From an uncultured Rikenellaceae bacterium (lineage in GTDB: Bacteria > Bacteroidota > Bacteroidia > Bacteroidales > Rikenellaceae), in NCBI GenBank assembly GCA_944321925.1, contig CALUND010000002.1, forward strand, positions 1 through 64,000: 64,000 nt of DNA. Direction: 5' to 3'. Shown piece after piece: positions 42,901 to 51,804 of the stretch (position 1 is its first letter; each line of letters begins with the position of its first letter). The translations under genes and the position numbers were made by a program. Under the pieces are notes generated by a model. That model did not search any database. It saw only the letters and a program-made list of their open reading frames with translations, and was not told the DNA's origin.

Positions 42901-43879
42901 ATCTCCTCGCGCCACGGTTACGCTCGACGACATCCTGACCCTGCCCGATACCGCGACTTTCGAACGGCTCGCCCTGGAGGTTTTCCGGCTCCAGGCCGAA
43001 AAGTGTGCGCCTTATGGCGAATACCTACGGCTCATCGGAGTCGATCCCGCATCGATCACCCGTTGCGACGAGATTCCGTTTCTTCCCATCGCCCTTTTCA
43101 AGAGCCGCGAAGTCTACTGCGCACCGGAACCGCCGGAGGTAGTATTCACCAGCAGTTCGACCGGAGGGGCAGGAGCCTCCCGCCACCCGATGCGCAGCCT
43201 GGCCGACTACGAACGTTGTTTCATCGCCTCGTTCGAACGCTTCTACGGTCCGATCGAGAGCTGGAGCCTCTACGGATTGCTCCCCTCCTACCTCGAACGG
43301 GAAGGCTCGTCGCTGGTCTACATGGCGGAGCGCATGATCGTCCGCAGTCGCGGAGGAGGGCTCTATCTCCACGACCACGACCGGTTGCTCGACGACATGG
43401 CAGCCGATCCGGGCAGGAAGATTCTCCTCGGTGTCACCTATGCGCTGCTCGATCTGGCAGAGAAAGGGGTCCGATTGCCGGCGGACACGGTGATCATGGA
43501 GACCGGCGGGATGAAAGGCCGCCGCAAGGAGCTTCCGAAAGAGGAGCTTCACCGGATCCTCTGCCAAGCGTTCGGTACGGAGACGATCCATTCGGAATAC
43601 GGCATGGCGGAACTCTCCTCGCAAGCCTATTCGAAGGGAGACGGACTCTTCTACACGCCGCCCTGGATGCGTGTAGTGATCCGTGATCTGAACGATCCGT
43701 TCGAACCGCTTCCGGTCGGCCGGAGCGGAGGCATCAACCTGATCGATCTGTCGAACCTCCACTCCTGCGCCTTCATCCAGACGGACGATCTGGGGCGTCT
43801 GCAGCGCGACGGGGGATTCCGCATCGAGGGACGGGTGAAGCGAAGCGACATACGAGGATGCAACCTATTGGTACAATGA
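42788..43879 (+). CDS. LuxE-like adenylate-forming enzyme (acyl-protein synthetase family)
   Basis: A LuxE/acyl-protein synthetase type protein of the adenylate-forming superfamily. Clear family signs start about residue 45 (FERLALEVFRLQAEKCAPYG, CDEIPFLPIALFKSREVYCA) and include VFTSSSTGGAGASRHPMR, HSEYGMAELSSQAYS and QTDDLGRLQRDGGFRIEGR. Family members activate or transfer acyl or sugar-acid groups, often in surface polysaccharide loci. The only in-frame starts before the conserved block are GTG at 42788 and TTG at 42794, both inside trxB; the exact start is unclear. It overlaps the next gene by the ATGA junction. Confidence 0.85.
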   Translation: MFLRPATYRTPPTDKPLQLLEAVVWLPSTANAICSAFKSPRATVTLDDILTLPDTATFERLALEVFRLQAEKCAPYGEYLRLIGVDPASITRCDEIPFLPIALFKSREVYCAPEPPEVVFTSSSTGGAGASRHPMRSLADYERCFIASFERFYGPIESWSLYGLLPSYLEREGSSLVYMAERMIVRSRGGGLYLHDHDRLLDDMAADPGRKILLGVTYALLDLAEKGVRLPADTVIMETGGMKGRRKELPKEELHRILCQAFGTETIHSEYGMAELSSQAYSKGDGLFYTPPWMRVVIRDLNDPFEPLPVGRSGGINLIDLSNLHSCAFIQTDDLGRLQRDGGFRIEGRVKRSDIRGCNLLVQ

Positions 43880-44877
43880 TGGAAAGAAATTCAGACATCG
43901 ATTTCGTGATCACGTGGGTCGACGGAGCCGATCCGCAGTGGTTGGAGGAGTTCCGCAAATGGCGGGGCGACGACCGCACGGAGAACACCTCTCCCATCCG
44001 TTACCGCGACTGGGACCATCTGCGCTATTGGTTCCGGGGAGTGGAACGATTCGCGCCGTGGGTGAGCCGCATCCACTTCGTCACCTGGGGGCATCTTCCC
44101 GAATGGCTCGACACCACCCACCCGAAACTGCACGTGACGAACCACCGCGACTACATTCCGCAGGAGTACCTTCCGACCTTCTCTTCGCGCACGATCGAGC
44201 TCAATATCCACCGCATCGAGGGGCTCTCCGAACGGTTCGTCTATTTCAACGACGACATGTTCCTCTGCCGGCCGCTCCCGGAAGAGCGATTTTTCCGGCA
44301 AGGACTCCCATGCGACATGGCACGGCTCTCGCTCCTCTCGTTCAGTTCGATCAGCCACGCCATCCTCAACATGATCGAGATCATGAATCGTCGCTACCGT
44401 CGGGCCGAGGTGATGCGCCGGCATCCGGGAAAATGGTTCGCCCCCTGCTACGGAGCGGCCAACCTGCTCAAGACGCTCGACCTGGCCGTCTGGAATACGA
44501 TACCCGCCCTCACCGACACCCACATGCCCCAGCCCTATCTGAAGGAGACTTTCGACAAGATGTGGCACGAAGAGCGGGAGATACTCGACGCCACGTGCCG
44601 CAGCCGGGTACGGGACAATGCCGGAGTCAACCATTGGCTGATGCGTTACGAACAGCTGCTCTCCGGTCGGTTCTCGCCGGTTTCGTTCCGCGACACGAAA
44701 CTCGACACCCTCACCGAACAACGGATCGATACCATCGCCTCCTATGTGGCCGCCGGCCGCTATGCAATGATCTGCCTCAACGACAGCCCGCTGATCGCGG
44801 ATTTCGAAGGGGTGAAACGGAAACTCTGCGGAGCACTGGAAAGTCTGCTCCCCGAAAAAAGCAGTTATGAGCATTAG
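43876..44877 (+). CDS. Stealth-family sugar phosphotransferase
   Basis: A 333-residue Stealth protein with conserved blocks CR1 (DFVITWVDGADPQW, residues about 8-21) and CR2 (HLRYWFRGVERFAPWVSRIHF then RFVYFNDDMFLCRPL with the NDD). The C-terminal region with VRDNAGVNHWLMRYEQL corresponds to CR3-type sequence. Family members transfer sugar-1-phosphate groups in capsules and related polymers. Start at 43876 overlaps the stop of the LuxE-like gene; an upstream ATG at 43858 would also be in frame. Confidence 0.88.
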   Translation: MMERNSDIDFVITWVDGADPQWLEEFRKWRGDDRTENTSPIRYRDWDHLRYWFRGVERFAPWVSRIHFVTWGHLPEWLDTTHPKLHVTNHRDYIPQEYLPTFSSRTIELNIHRIEGLSERFVYFNDDMFLCRPLPEERFFRQGLPCDMARLSLLSFSSISHAILNMIEIMNRRYRRAEVMRRHPGKWFAPCYGAANLLKTLDLAVWNTIPALTDTHMPQPYLKETFDKMWHEEREILDATCRSRVRDNAGVNHWLMRYEQLLSGRFSPVSFRDTKLDTLTEQRIDTIASYVAAGRYAMICLNDSPLIADFEGVKRKLCGALESLLPEKSSYEH

Positions 44878-45790
44878 ATTCTCTGTCATCATTCCCCTCT
44901 ACAACAAGGAGGCGGAGATCGAAGGTACGATCCGTTCGGTCCTGGCCCAGACGGTCACGCCCCTGGAGATCGTCGTGGTGGACGACGGCTCGACCGATCG
45001 CAGCGCGGAAAAGGTACGAGCGATCGACTCGCCCATCGTACGCCTGATAACCCAGTCCAATGCCGGAGAGTGCGCCGCCCGCAACCGAGGCATAGCGGAG
45101 TCGCAGGGTGAATACATCGCCCTGCTCGATGCCGACGACTCCTGGGAACCGCAGTTTCTTGCCGAGATTGCCTCGCTCATCGAAGAGTTCCCGGGCTGCG
45201 GACTCTACGCCACGGGATTCAACATCGTCCGCAACGAAGGGCGTTTCCCGGGCCTCTCTCCCGAACGGCGGGGCATCGTAGCGGATTTCTTCCGGGAATC
45301 GATGACCCGTTACGTCGCCACGGCTTCCAGCAGCGTCGTTCCGTCGGAGATATTTCGCAAAGAGGGCGGTTTTCCCGACGGTATGCGCATGGGCGGCGAT
45401 CAGTTCATGTGGATCAAGATCGCCCGACACTGGCCCGTCTGCTTTTCGCCCCGTCGACTGGCCAACTACAACGTAGCGGCATCGAACCGCTCTCCGGGCC
45501 TCTATCGGACCGAAGATACGCCCTACTCGTTCCGCGATCTCTGCGAACCGGGCCGCTTCTGGCAAAACGAATTTATCGCCCGGGTGGAACTCGGCCGAGC
45601 ACTGATCATAAGCGCCAAAGGAGGAACCGAAGAGGCCCGCGAAATCGAACAATTCCACCGGCACAACCGATACAGTCGCCGCACATGGATCAAATTGCGT
45701 ATTCTGAACCGCCTGCCAGCCTCCTGGCGATGGCCGCTACTCCGGCTCTACAACCTCATTGCCTGGAAAGTCGCACGAAAAGGGTTGTAA
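44867..45790 (+). CDS. Family 2 glycosyltransferase
   Basis: A 307-residue GT-A fold transferase. It has RFSVIIPLYNKEAEIEGTIR, VVDDGSTDRSAE, ECAARNRGIAESQGEYIALL and DADDSWEP (DxD-type metal site about residue 88). The C-terminal part has an amphipathic basic segment typical of membrane-associated glycosyltransferases. It overlaps the Stealth gene by 11 bp, so it probably adds a sugar to the same polymer. Confidence 0.9.
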   Translation: MSIRFSVIIPLYNKEAEIEGTIRSVLAQTVTPLEIVVVDDGSTDRSAEKVRAIDSPIVRLITQSNAGECAARNRGIAESQGEYIALLDADDSWEPQFLAEIASLIEEFPGCGLYATGFNIVRNEGRFPGLSPERRGIVADFFRESMTRYVATASSSVVPSEIFRKEGGFPDGMRMGGDQFMWIKIARHWPVCFSPRRLANYNVAASNRSPGLYRTEDTPYSFRDLCEPGRFWQNEFIARVELGRALIISAKGGTEEAREIEQFHRHNRYSRRTWIKLRILNRLPASWRWPLLRLYNLIAWKVARKGL

Positions 45791-45893
45791 AACCTCGACC
45801 CAACTCCGGAGAGAGCGGGAAAACGGATGCTAAAAAAGAGGTAAAAGATTTGTCCCGCAGCGAAATGTAAGAATCGGACGGTCAAAAGCGGCT

Positions 45894-46802
45894 TTACGCC
45901 TTACCGAGCAGACCGCGCGTGATATTGCGCCGCATCTCGACAAGCCGGCAGGCACGGGCTTTTTTCCCCGTCAGCCGATAGGCACAGGCGATGAGCAACG
46001 TCGCCACCCACTTCATCCCCTCAACAGCAAGAGCCACCCAATAACCCACTTGCGACCGTCCCAATGTGCGGATCCGTTCACTGGCGCCGCACTTGCAGGT
46101 GAGGCGGGTGAAATAGTCGTCGGTCAATTTCGACGCAGGGATGATGTGTCGGGTCATCGCACCGGGCACATACCACACCTTGTCACCCGTTTTCCGCAGC
46201 CGTCCGAAGAACTCCTTCTCCTCTCCGCCCAACGGATTGGACCCCGTGCGGCCCAATTCGGTATCGAACAGGCCGATCCGAACAAAAACGCTCGCACGGA
46301 ATGCCATGTTGCACCCCGTCGGATAGCCCCGACCAAAAGGTTTCGTACGGATGCCCTTATCGAGCGTTCCGGCGATCGGCCTCTCGGTATAACGCGACAT
46401 CCATTCGGGTCGTTCCGTCTCATAGAGGGGCGACACCCGGCCTCCGGCAGCCATCGCATCGGGATGAGCCTCGAAAAAGTCGTAATAGGCAGCGGCGAAG
46501 CCGTCGTTCAACTCCACATCGTCGTCGATGAAAACGATGTAATCGCCCCGCGACTCGGCGATGCCCCGATTACGGGCATAGGAGAGTCCCTGACGCCCCT
46601 CCTCGACAAGACGGAAATGGAGTCCCGGATGCTCGGCAATAAAACCCTTTACGATGTCGGCCGTATCGTCCGTAGAGCAGTTGTTGACCACTACCGCCTC
46701 CCAATCGCGGGCGGGCAGCGTCTGACGCAACAACGAATGCAGGGTCCGCAACAACTGAGCGCCCCGATTATAGGTGGCGATAACAACCGAAAGACGTATC
46801 AT
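45894..46802 (-). CDS. Family 2 glycosyltransferase
   Basis: A 302-residue GT-A glycosyltransferase: LSVVIATYNRGAQLLRTLHS, AVVVNNCSTDDTADIV and GDYIVFIDDDVELNDGFAA (DDD metal site about residue 93). A C-terminal hydrophobic patch (YWVALAVEGMKWVATLLIAC) suggests membrane binding. It is convergent with the previous operon, and no polymer can be assigned. Confidence 0.9.
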   Translation of the reverse strand: MIRLSVVIATYNRGAQLLRTLHSLLRQTLPARDWEAVVVNNCSTDDTADIVKGFIAEHPGLHFRLVEEGRQGLSYARNRGIAESRGDYIVFIDDDVELNDGFAAAYYDFFEAHPDAMAAGGRVSPLYETERPEWMSRYTERPIAGTLDKGIRTKPFGRGYPTGCNMAFRASVFVRIGLFDTELGRTGSNPLGGEEKEFFGRLRKTGDKVWYVPGAMTRHIIPASKLTDDYFTRLTCKCGASERIRTLGRSQVGYWVALAVEGMKWVATLLIACAYRLTGKKARACRLVEMRRNITRGLLGKA

Positions 46803-46830
46803 GAACTTTTCTCCTATGCGCTAAAAAACT

Positions 46831-48300
46831 TTACATACCCCACTCGCTCGGGTTTTTCTGCTGCTTGACCTCCGCGGGAACCTCCGGGAAGAAGGTGAAG
46901 CCCGTAAGCTCCTCGATCTCGGCCACGCTCTTCATGTAGCTGCTGTTCACCTTGTCTTTGGTCGAATAGGAGGCAAAATGGTCGAACCAGAAACCGACGC
47001 ATTGCAGTTCGTCGGCGGGCAGTTCCTGCACCCGCTTGCCCGTATTACCGTCCTTTGTCCGGAGCAGCACCTTGTAATAATGCGACGGCACGGCTACCTG
47101 TTGACCGCTCTGGTCCGTAGTATATTTGTATCCGTCGAGTAAAGCCGCTCCTGAAACCACGTAAAGCGTATCGTCGCAGATCCACTCCTTCTGTACCTTC
47201 ACCTCGAGGCTGTTCCAGATGTTTCCGTTGAAGTTCTGAATCTGCGGAGTCATGTTGGTAAAATAGAAGGTCTGCCAATTGGCCTGCACACTCTGGGTCC
47301 TGTCGCTCGAAGCGACCTGATGCCCACGGGAATAGTTTCCGTCATACGATCCGTCTTTCAGATCGGGCTGCAAGGCGGAGGAGATCGACGGATCGTAGGC
47401 CCATTTATCGGTCCGCTTGACATCTCCCAGGTAAGAGGGATGCATCGGGTAGGCCACCCAATAGGAGATCCGTTCATCGGGATCGTAATAGAGCGAATAG
47501 TTGCGTACCGGGCTATTATCGGAGACGAAATGGGTCACGTAAAAACAGCCGTCGGTCTCTTCGGGAATCACCGGGGTCTCTACCCACCGATAAGACGACG
47601 GATCGACCGGAGCGGGAGCGGTTTTGAACGAAATATACTCGGGGATTCCATAGTAAGTATCCGAACCGATGACCACATAGGCCCTGACAAAATAGTTGGT
47701 CTCGGCAACCAGTCCGTCTATTTCAGCCTGAAAATCCGTACCGGAAACGGTAGCTGTCACCGACGTATAGGCACTGCTTACGGTACGGTATTCGAATCCC
47801 GCTTCGGAAACCTGGCCATCTGCCGTGACAAAGGAGCCGAACAACTGCGCCGACTGGTTGGTCACCTCTTCCACCCGCAGCATCCGTACCACCGGACTTC
47901 CCGCTCCGCCCAAAGTCGTGAAAAGCTCCTCGTTCTCGCTCAACAGCAGTTGTCCCCCGCTGCGGATATAGCTCTTGACACGATAATCGGTTGCCGGATC
48001 CAGCCCGGACAAAGCCACCACGAAAGGAGACGAGAGTTCCGTGGCCGGGACATAGGTGTAATCACTCCCCGAAGCGACCCGATAAGCAGCCCCGACCTCC
48101 TCGACCGATACACCGTCCGAAAAGACGAAATAGGACCCTTTCACCTGCGCACTGCAATCGGTTATCTCGCTCACCGCCGTCACAACTGTTTGGGCTCCGG
48201 CTCCGGAAGGAGTCTCCGCGTCTTTCTGCTCGCAATTCGTCAAAAACACGATCAACGCGACGATCGACAACAGACCACCCATGAATTTTCGATTTTGCAT
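46831..48300 (-). CDS. Surface lipoprotein nuclease (FN3-like repeats plus DNA/RNA non-specific endonuclease)
   Basis: A 489-residue lipoprotein (lipobox FLTNCEQ). Residues about 35-220 hold two fibronectin/Ig-like repeats (VTAVSEITDCSAQVKGSYF; RVEEVTNQSAQLFGSF). Residues about 245-480 are a NUC/EndA domain; the catalytic His is in YSRGHQVASSDRT and a supporting Asn in NMTPQIQNFNGNIWN. The usual DRGH is SRGH, a variant I associate with Bacteroidales members. It probably degrades nucleic acid at the cell surface, for nutrition or against biofilm DNA. Confidence 0.85.
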   Translation of the reverse strand: MQNRKFMGGLLSIVALIVFLTNCEQKDAETPSGAGAQTVVTAVSEITDCSAQVKGSYFVFSDGVSVEEVGAAYRVASGSDYTYVPATELSSPFVVALSGLDPATDYRVKSYIRSGGQLLLSENEELFTTLGGAGSPVVRMLRVEEVTNQSAQLFGSFVTADGQVSEAGFEYRTVSSAYTSVTATVSGTDFQAEIDGLVAETNYFVRAYVVIGSDTYYGIPEYISFKTAPAPVDPSSYRWVETPVIPEETDGCFYVTHFVSDNSPVRNYSLYYDPDERISYWVAYPMHPSYLGDVKRTDKWAYDPSISSALQPDLKDGSYDGNYSRGHQVASSDRTQSVQANWQTFYFTNMTPQIQNFNGNIWNSLEVKVQKEWICDDTLYVVSGAALLDGYKYTTDQSGQQVAVPSHYYKVLLRTKDGNTGKRVQELPADELQCVGFWFDHFASYSTKDKVNSSYMKSVAEIEELTGFTFFPEVPAEVKQQKNPSEWGM

Positions 48301-48549
48301 AACTCTATTCGGTATAACGCATTATTGACAAAGATAGGAATATTCCAGGAAATCCGGCCATCCTGCCTGGTAAAATCCCACTACTTTTTCCAGAGTATCC
48401 CCAAAAGAAACGGAAAGAGGCGCCGAGCGTATACGCAACCACGCATCCCGACCCGGAAAGACAAAAACTCCGGCCCGTCACCCAAATCAACAGATCGGGC
48501 AACGAGACCGGAGAGTCCACACATCCCGCCGGTAAAATCGGCAATTCGA
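48301..48549. other. Intergenic region upstream of the nuclease lipoprotein
   Basis: 249 bp with no coding signal. A TATCTTTG-type -7 box lies on the minus strand at plus 48329-48336 and probably belongs to the nuclease gene; the -33 element is unclear. Confidence 0.4.
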
Positions 48550-49656
48550 TCAATTGTTATACTGCTTACGCACGAAGAAGTTGGCTTCGTTCACACCGAT
48601 CGGATTATCCTCCATCCATTTGACAAACACGCCCCATTCGACCGGGTGTTTATCCTGCCAATCTTCGAACGCATCCGGATCGTACCCCATCGTCATCCAT
48701 TGGCTGTAGGCCACGAGCTGCCCCTCATCCAACAGTTTTTTCCAATAGTCGAAAAGCGGATTGGGATACGTTTCGGGCAACAGACTTCCCTCCCAGAACC
48801 AGAGCTTGACAAAACGCGCCCGAATTTCCGCCTGCACCATGGCGTCGATACTCTGCGCGTTCAGCGCCTTTACCGCCCCATTAAATGCCTCCGTCAACTT
48901 TGCCGACACCAAATTTTCGAAAGATCGATCTTCGGGAGCCTCCCAGAAAGCCTGCTGCATCAGAACCGTAGTATCGGCCTCAATCTTCAAATTGCGCCAC
49001 TTGATCATTTCTTGCCAGGTCTTGGAGAGCATCTGTCCCATCCGATGGGTACGCAGTGTTCCCTGTTCGAGATTCATGAAGATCTCTCCATACAAAAAGG
49101 CCCAGAGCTTCTGTCCAACCGCCCAGCGAAGTTCCGCAGCGCGCAAATAATTCGGGGCATAGCGAGGCGCGACGACAATTCCGGTTTCAAAGTGTTGAAT
49201 CGCAGCCGAAGCCTCTTTTATTCGAAGATACAAAACTCCTATTTCGCAATACAATTGGCCAGAAAGCGGGAAATATTCGAGCCCTTTCCGATAGGTCTGC
49301 AGAGCTTCCACCACCCGTCCATCCATATCGTAAGCATTTCCGAGCTGCGCATAAATTTGATCGTTCACATCCGACGAATTGAGGATTAATTCTTCCAATA
49401 TTTTAATCGCACTCTTATAATCCTCATTCAAACAATAGCCCGTAGCCAGTTCATAAATAATTACTGCGTCATTGGGATAGAGTTCCAACAGTTTCGTCAA
49501 CATCCGAATACTTTTCCGGACACTGCCATTGTCCATCTCATAAACTGCCCGTCCAAGCTGTTCTATCCGGTATTCTTCCGTCGGCAGCTGGGCTGCAGCA
49601 GAGACCGACAGCAAGACGGCGATCGATAATAAAACTTTCCGCAACATCTCTAACAT
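48550..49656 (-). CDS. Exported TPR protein
   Basis: A 368-residue exported protein (signal peptide ending VSAAAQ). Tetratricopeptide repeats run over about residues 30-190 (VYEMDNGSVRKSIRMLTKLL, YPNDAVIIYELATGYCLNED, EALQTYRKGLEYFPLSGQLY). The C-terminal half is helical with a conserved look (WFWEGSLLPETYPNPLFDYW). TPR units mediate protein binding. Periplasmic or cell-surface location is likely. No partner is indicated. Start ATG at 49656 or 49647. Confidence 0.82.
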   Translation of the reverse strand: MLEMLRKVLLSIAVLLSVSAAAQLPTEEYRIEQLGRAVYEMDNGSVRKSIRMLTKLLELYPNDAVIIYELATGYCLNEDYKSAIKILEELILNSSDVNDQIYAQLGNAYDMDGRVVEALQTYRKGLEYFPLSGQLYCEIGVLYLRIKEASAAIQHFETGIVVAPRYAPNYLRAAELRWAVGQKLWAFLYGEIFMNLEQGTLRTHRMGQMLSKTWQEMIKWRNLKIEADTTVLMQQAFWEAPEDRSFENLVSAKLTEAFNGAVKALNAQSIDAMVQAEIRARFVKLWFWEGSLLPETYPNPLFDYWKKLLDEGQLVAYSQWMTMGYDPDAFEDWQDKHPVEWGVFVKWMEDNPIGVNEANFFVRKQYNN

Positions 49657-49910
49657 CTATTTAAATTTGGGTATTCAAAAAATTACTCTTCCACAGCAGG
49701 CGAACAAATCCCGTCACGTCCAACAAACCTTCATCAGAGGAATCTGCCTTATCAGTTTCGCGAGCCCTGCGGCATCCTGCAAACAGCACAGGCCGAATTG
49801 GCCGTCTTCATCGGATCGAGCCGTTTTCTCCGTTCTCCGGACAGCATCTCACAGTCTTTTCCACAACCGAACAAGGCTCCAAAGCTACCTACTCCCAGGA
49901 AGAGCCAAAT
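49657..49910. other. Intergenic region before the exported unknown gene
   Basis: 254 bp with no coding signal on either strand; it has moderate GC and no strong hairpin. Confidence 0.4.
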
Positions 49911-50504
49911 TCATCTGTCTTTCTCTATACGTTTCTCCATCTTTTTCGCTACATATTCTTTTAATTTCCCCTCTGCCTCCATCTTCGCCCATTTTTTCAC
50001 TTTTTTCACGTCTTTTTTAGAGATGTTTTCTTGATGTTCATTACAAAACTTTATTATACTTTTATATGCAGCATAATTTGCCTCAGCTCCCTCTTCTAAT
50101 GTTTTACCCCGCACACCACCCATATCCAGATTCAATGTTCCACACTTTTTTTTCAACTCCAACAGATATTTAATCTCTGCAGCCATACCAATATCAAGCA
50201 AATCAAGCGAATGTAAAGAAGATATGTATAGCAGATTAATAAAAATTGTCGGAGTCCAACGGCCCCAATTTAACACAACCAACCCGACCTTCAAATATTT
50301 TGGCATAATGGCCCTATCGGTATAAATCATAGACGAAGAATCCAATACCCAATTACACAGGTCGAGTATCTGGCTCTCATACTGGGCAAGATTGGTCTCC
50401 GTTGCGAAATTGATATCGGTTATTTGCTGCTGCTGGGCCGAAGCGGAAAAAGAAAAAACGACAAAAACGGCGGTCAGGATCCCCGATAAAAAGACTCTCT
50501 TCAT
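49911..50504 (-). CDS. Exported unknown protein
   Basis: A 197-residue protein with a signal peptide (FVVFSFSASAQQQ cleavage site). The mature chain is helical, with basic repeats at its C-terminus (KKDVKKVKKWAKMEAEGKLK). I recognise no family. The gene is more AT-rich than its neighbours. It shares orientation with the TPR protein gene downstream. Confidence 0.65.
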   Translation of the reverse strand: MKRVFLSGILTAVFVVFSFSASAQQQQITDINFATETNLAQYESQILDLCNWVLDSSSMIYTDRAIMPKYLKVGLVVLNWGRWTPTIFINLLYISSLHSLDLLDIGMAAEIKYLLELKKKCGTLNLDMGGVRGKTLEEGAEANYAAYKSIIKFCNEHQENISKKDVKKVKKWAKMEAEGKLKEYVAKKMEKRIEKDR

Positions 50505-50733
50505 AGCGATACAAGGATTAAGTAGTTAAAACTGCTTAAAAATAGTCAAAAATCTTTTAAATCCGTCTGCATCGCCCACAATTTCCCAAACAAACTGATT
50601 TTTTTCGAGACACTCCGTTCGTTTCCGCTCCATACACAGCAAAGTGTCGATAAAACAGGGAGTTTCAGCCGGGAACAGGACCCTCCAAAATAACGCAAGG
50701 AATCCCCAAAAGCAAAGAAGGAATTTCAGAAAC
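50505..50733. other. Gene-free stretch between the exported protein and the tRNA terminator
   Basis: No supported gene. A 77-residue minus-strand frame here has a phenylalanine/leucine-rich composition but no conserved look, start context or neighbour support. Confidence 0.4.
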
Positions 50734-50768
50734 AAAAAAAAGCAACATGCTTGTTTCAAACACGTTGC
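50734..50768 (-). terminator. Terminator of the initiator tRNA gene
   Basis: On the minus strand, GCAACGTGTTTG pairs with CAAGCATGTTGC (plus 50742-50768) with a small loop, followed by eight T (plus AAAAAAAA at 50734-50741). It lies 14 bp past the tRNA. Confidence 0.85.
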
Positions 50769-50781
50769 CTTTCCATTTTTG

Positions 50782-50854
50782 TAGCGGGAGGAGGACTCGA
50801 ACCTCCGACCTTTGGGTTATGAGCCCAACGAGCTGCCAACTGCTCCACCCCGCG
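50782..50854 (-). tRNA. Initiator tRNA-Met (fMet, CAT anticodon)
   Basis: 73 nt on the minus strand. Acceptor CGCGGGG with an unpaired C1-T72, and three G-C pairs at the base of the anticodon stem (GGG/CCC) are initiator hallmarks. The anticodon is CAT in CTCATAA; the T-arm has GGTTCGAGTCC. The 3' CCA is not encoded. Confidence 0.96.
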
Positions 50855-50863
50855 ATGTGGGTG

Positions 50864-50895
50864 CAAAGATAAACGTTTTTTTTGCAATATCCAAA
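50864..50895 (-). promoter_or_regulatory. Promoter of the initiator tRNA
   Basis: On the minus strand TTTG (plus 50892-50895), 20 nt and TATCTTTG (plus 50864-50871): an ideal Bacteroidetes promoter ending about 10 bp before the mature 5' end. Confidence 0.85.
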
Positions 50896-51120
50896 CTAAA
50901 ATAAAGGGTCTCCCGTTTTTTTATTAACTTTGACGGAAATTCGACAGAGAGGACATTCTCCCGAATCGCAGCGACCCACATTGCGGTCCAATGCGACACC
51001 TGTCGGCATCCCGCACGGAACATATAGAGAACGTGTAAAGTCGAAACAGAAACCCTTAGGGACACGAACCGCTTTTTCAAAACGAGGTTCCACAACAGAG
51101 ATTTGCGACCGATAAAAAAC

Positions 51121-51804
51121 ATGACAAACAAAACGATCATCATCGTGGGAGGAGGTTCCGGGAGCCGAATGGGAAGTGCGATTCCGAAACAATTTCTCAC
51201 GCTCGGCGGAGAACCCGTATTGGCACGCACCGTACGTGTCTTCAGCCAGGCCTTACCCGATGCCGCGCTCGTGGTCGCCCTTCCGGGGCCGTACGAAAGC
51301 TGGTGGAAAGAACTCTGTTCGACCTATCGGGTCCCGACGCATTCGCTGTGCCACGGGGGAGCCACCCGTTTCGAATCGGTCCGCAACGCGCTCGCAGTAA
51401 CCGATCCGGAAACAGAATGGATCGGCGTGCACGACGCCGTCAGACCGCTCGTCTCTCTCCACCTGATTCGATTCGCGTTCGAATGGGCCGAACGACACGG
51501 CTCGGCCATCCCGGCCGTTCTTCCGGTGGATTCCTTCCGCATGATCGACGATGTCGGTTCGCACCCGGTGGATCGCAATCGGCTCCGCGCCGTGCAAACG
51601 CCACAGGTCTTTCGGGCCGATCTGCTCCGGGAAACCTACCGTCAAGCGACACGAACCGATTTTACGGACGATGCTTCGGTTGTGGAGTCGGCCGGATATG
51701 CGGTTTCGCTCTGCGAAGGCGAACGGACCAACCTGAAGCTGACCACCCCGTCCGATCTGCTGTGGGCGGAAACTTTTCTAAAACAGGAAAACAATGGGCA
51801 ATAG
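51121..51804 (+). CDS. ispD: 2-C-methyl-D-erythritol 4-phosphate cytidylyltransferase
   Basis: A 227-residue enzyme of the MEP isoprenoid pathway making CDP-methylerythritol. The N-terminal nucleotide-binding loop is IIVGGGSGSRMGSAIPKQFL, followed by VHDAVRPLVS (about residue 105), AVQTPQVFRADLLR and FTDDASVVESAGY. Arg and Lys of the first loop contact CTP. Start is the ATG at 51121. Its stop overlaps the ATG of the membrane protein gene by 11 bp. Confidence 0.95.
   Translation: MTNKTIIIVGGGSGSRMGSAIPKQFLTLGGEPVLARTVRVFSQALPDAALVVALPGPYESWWKELCSTYRVPTHSLCHGGATRFESVRNALAVTDPETEWIGVHDAVRPLVSLHLIRFAFEWAERHGSAIPAVLPVDSFRMIDDVGSHPVDRNRLRAVQTPQVFRADLLRETYRQATRTDFTDDASVVESAGYAVSLCEGERTNLKLTTPSDLLWAETFLKQENNGQ

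Noticed and set aside
47320..49389. A 689-codon plus-strand open frame across the nuclease lipoprotein and the TPR gene
   Set aside because: It spans two genes with clear signal peptides and domains on the minus strand and shows no family features itself.
50526..50759. A 77-codon minus-strand frame next to the tRNA terminator
   Set aside because: It begins inside the terminator hairpin of the tRNA and has a Phe/Leu-rich composition without conservation.
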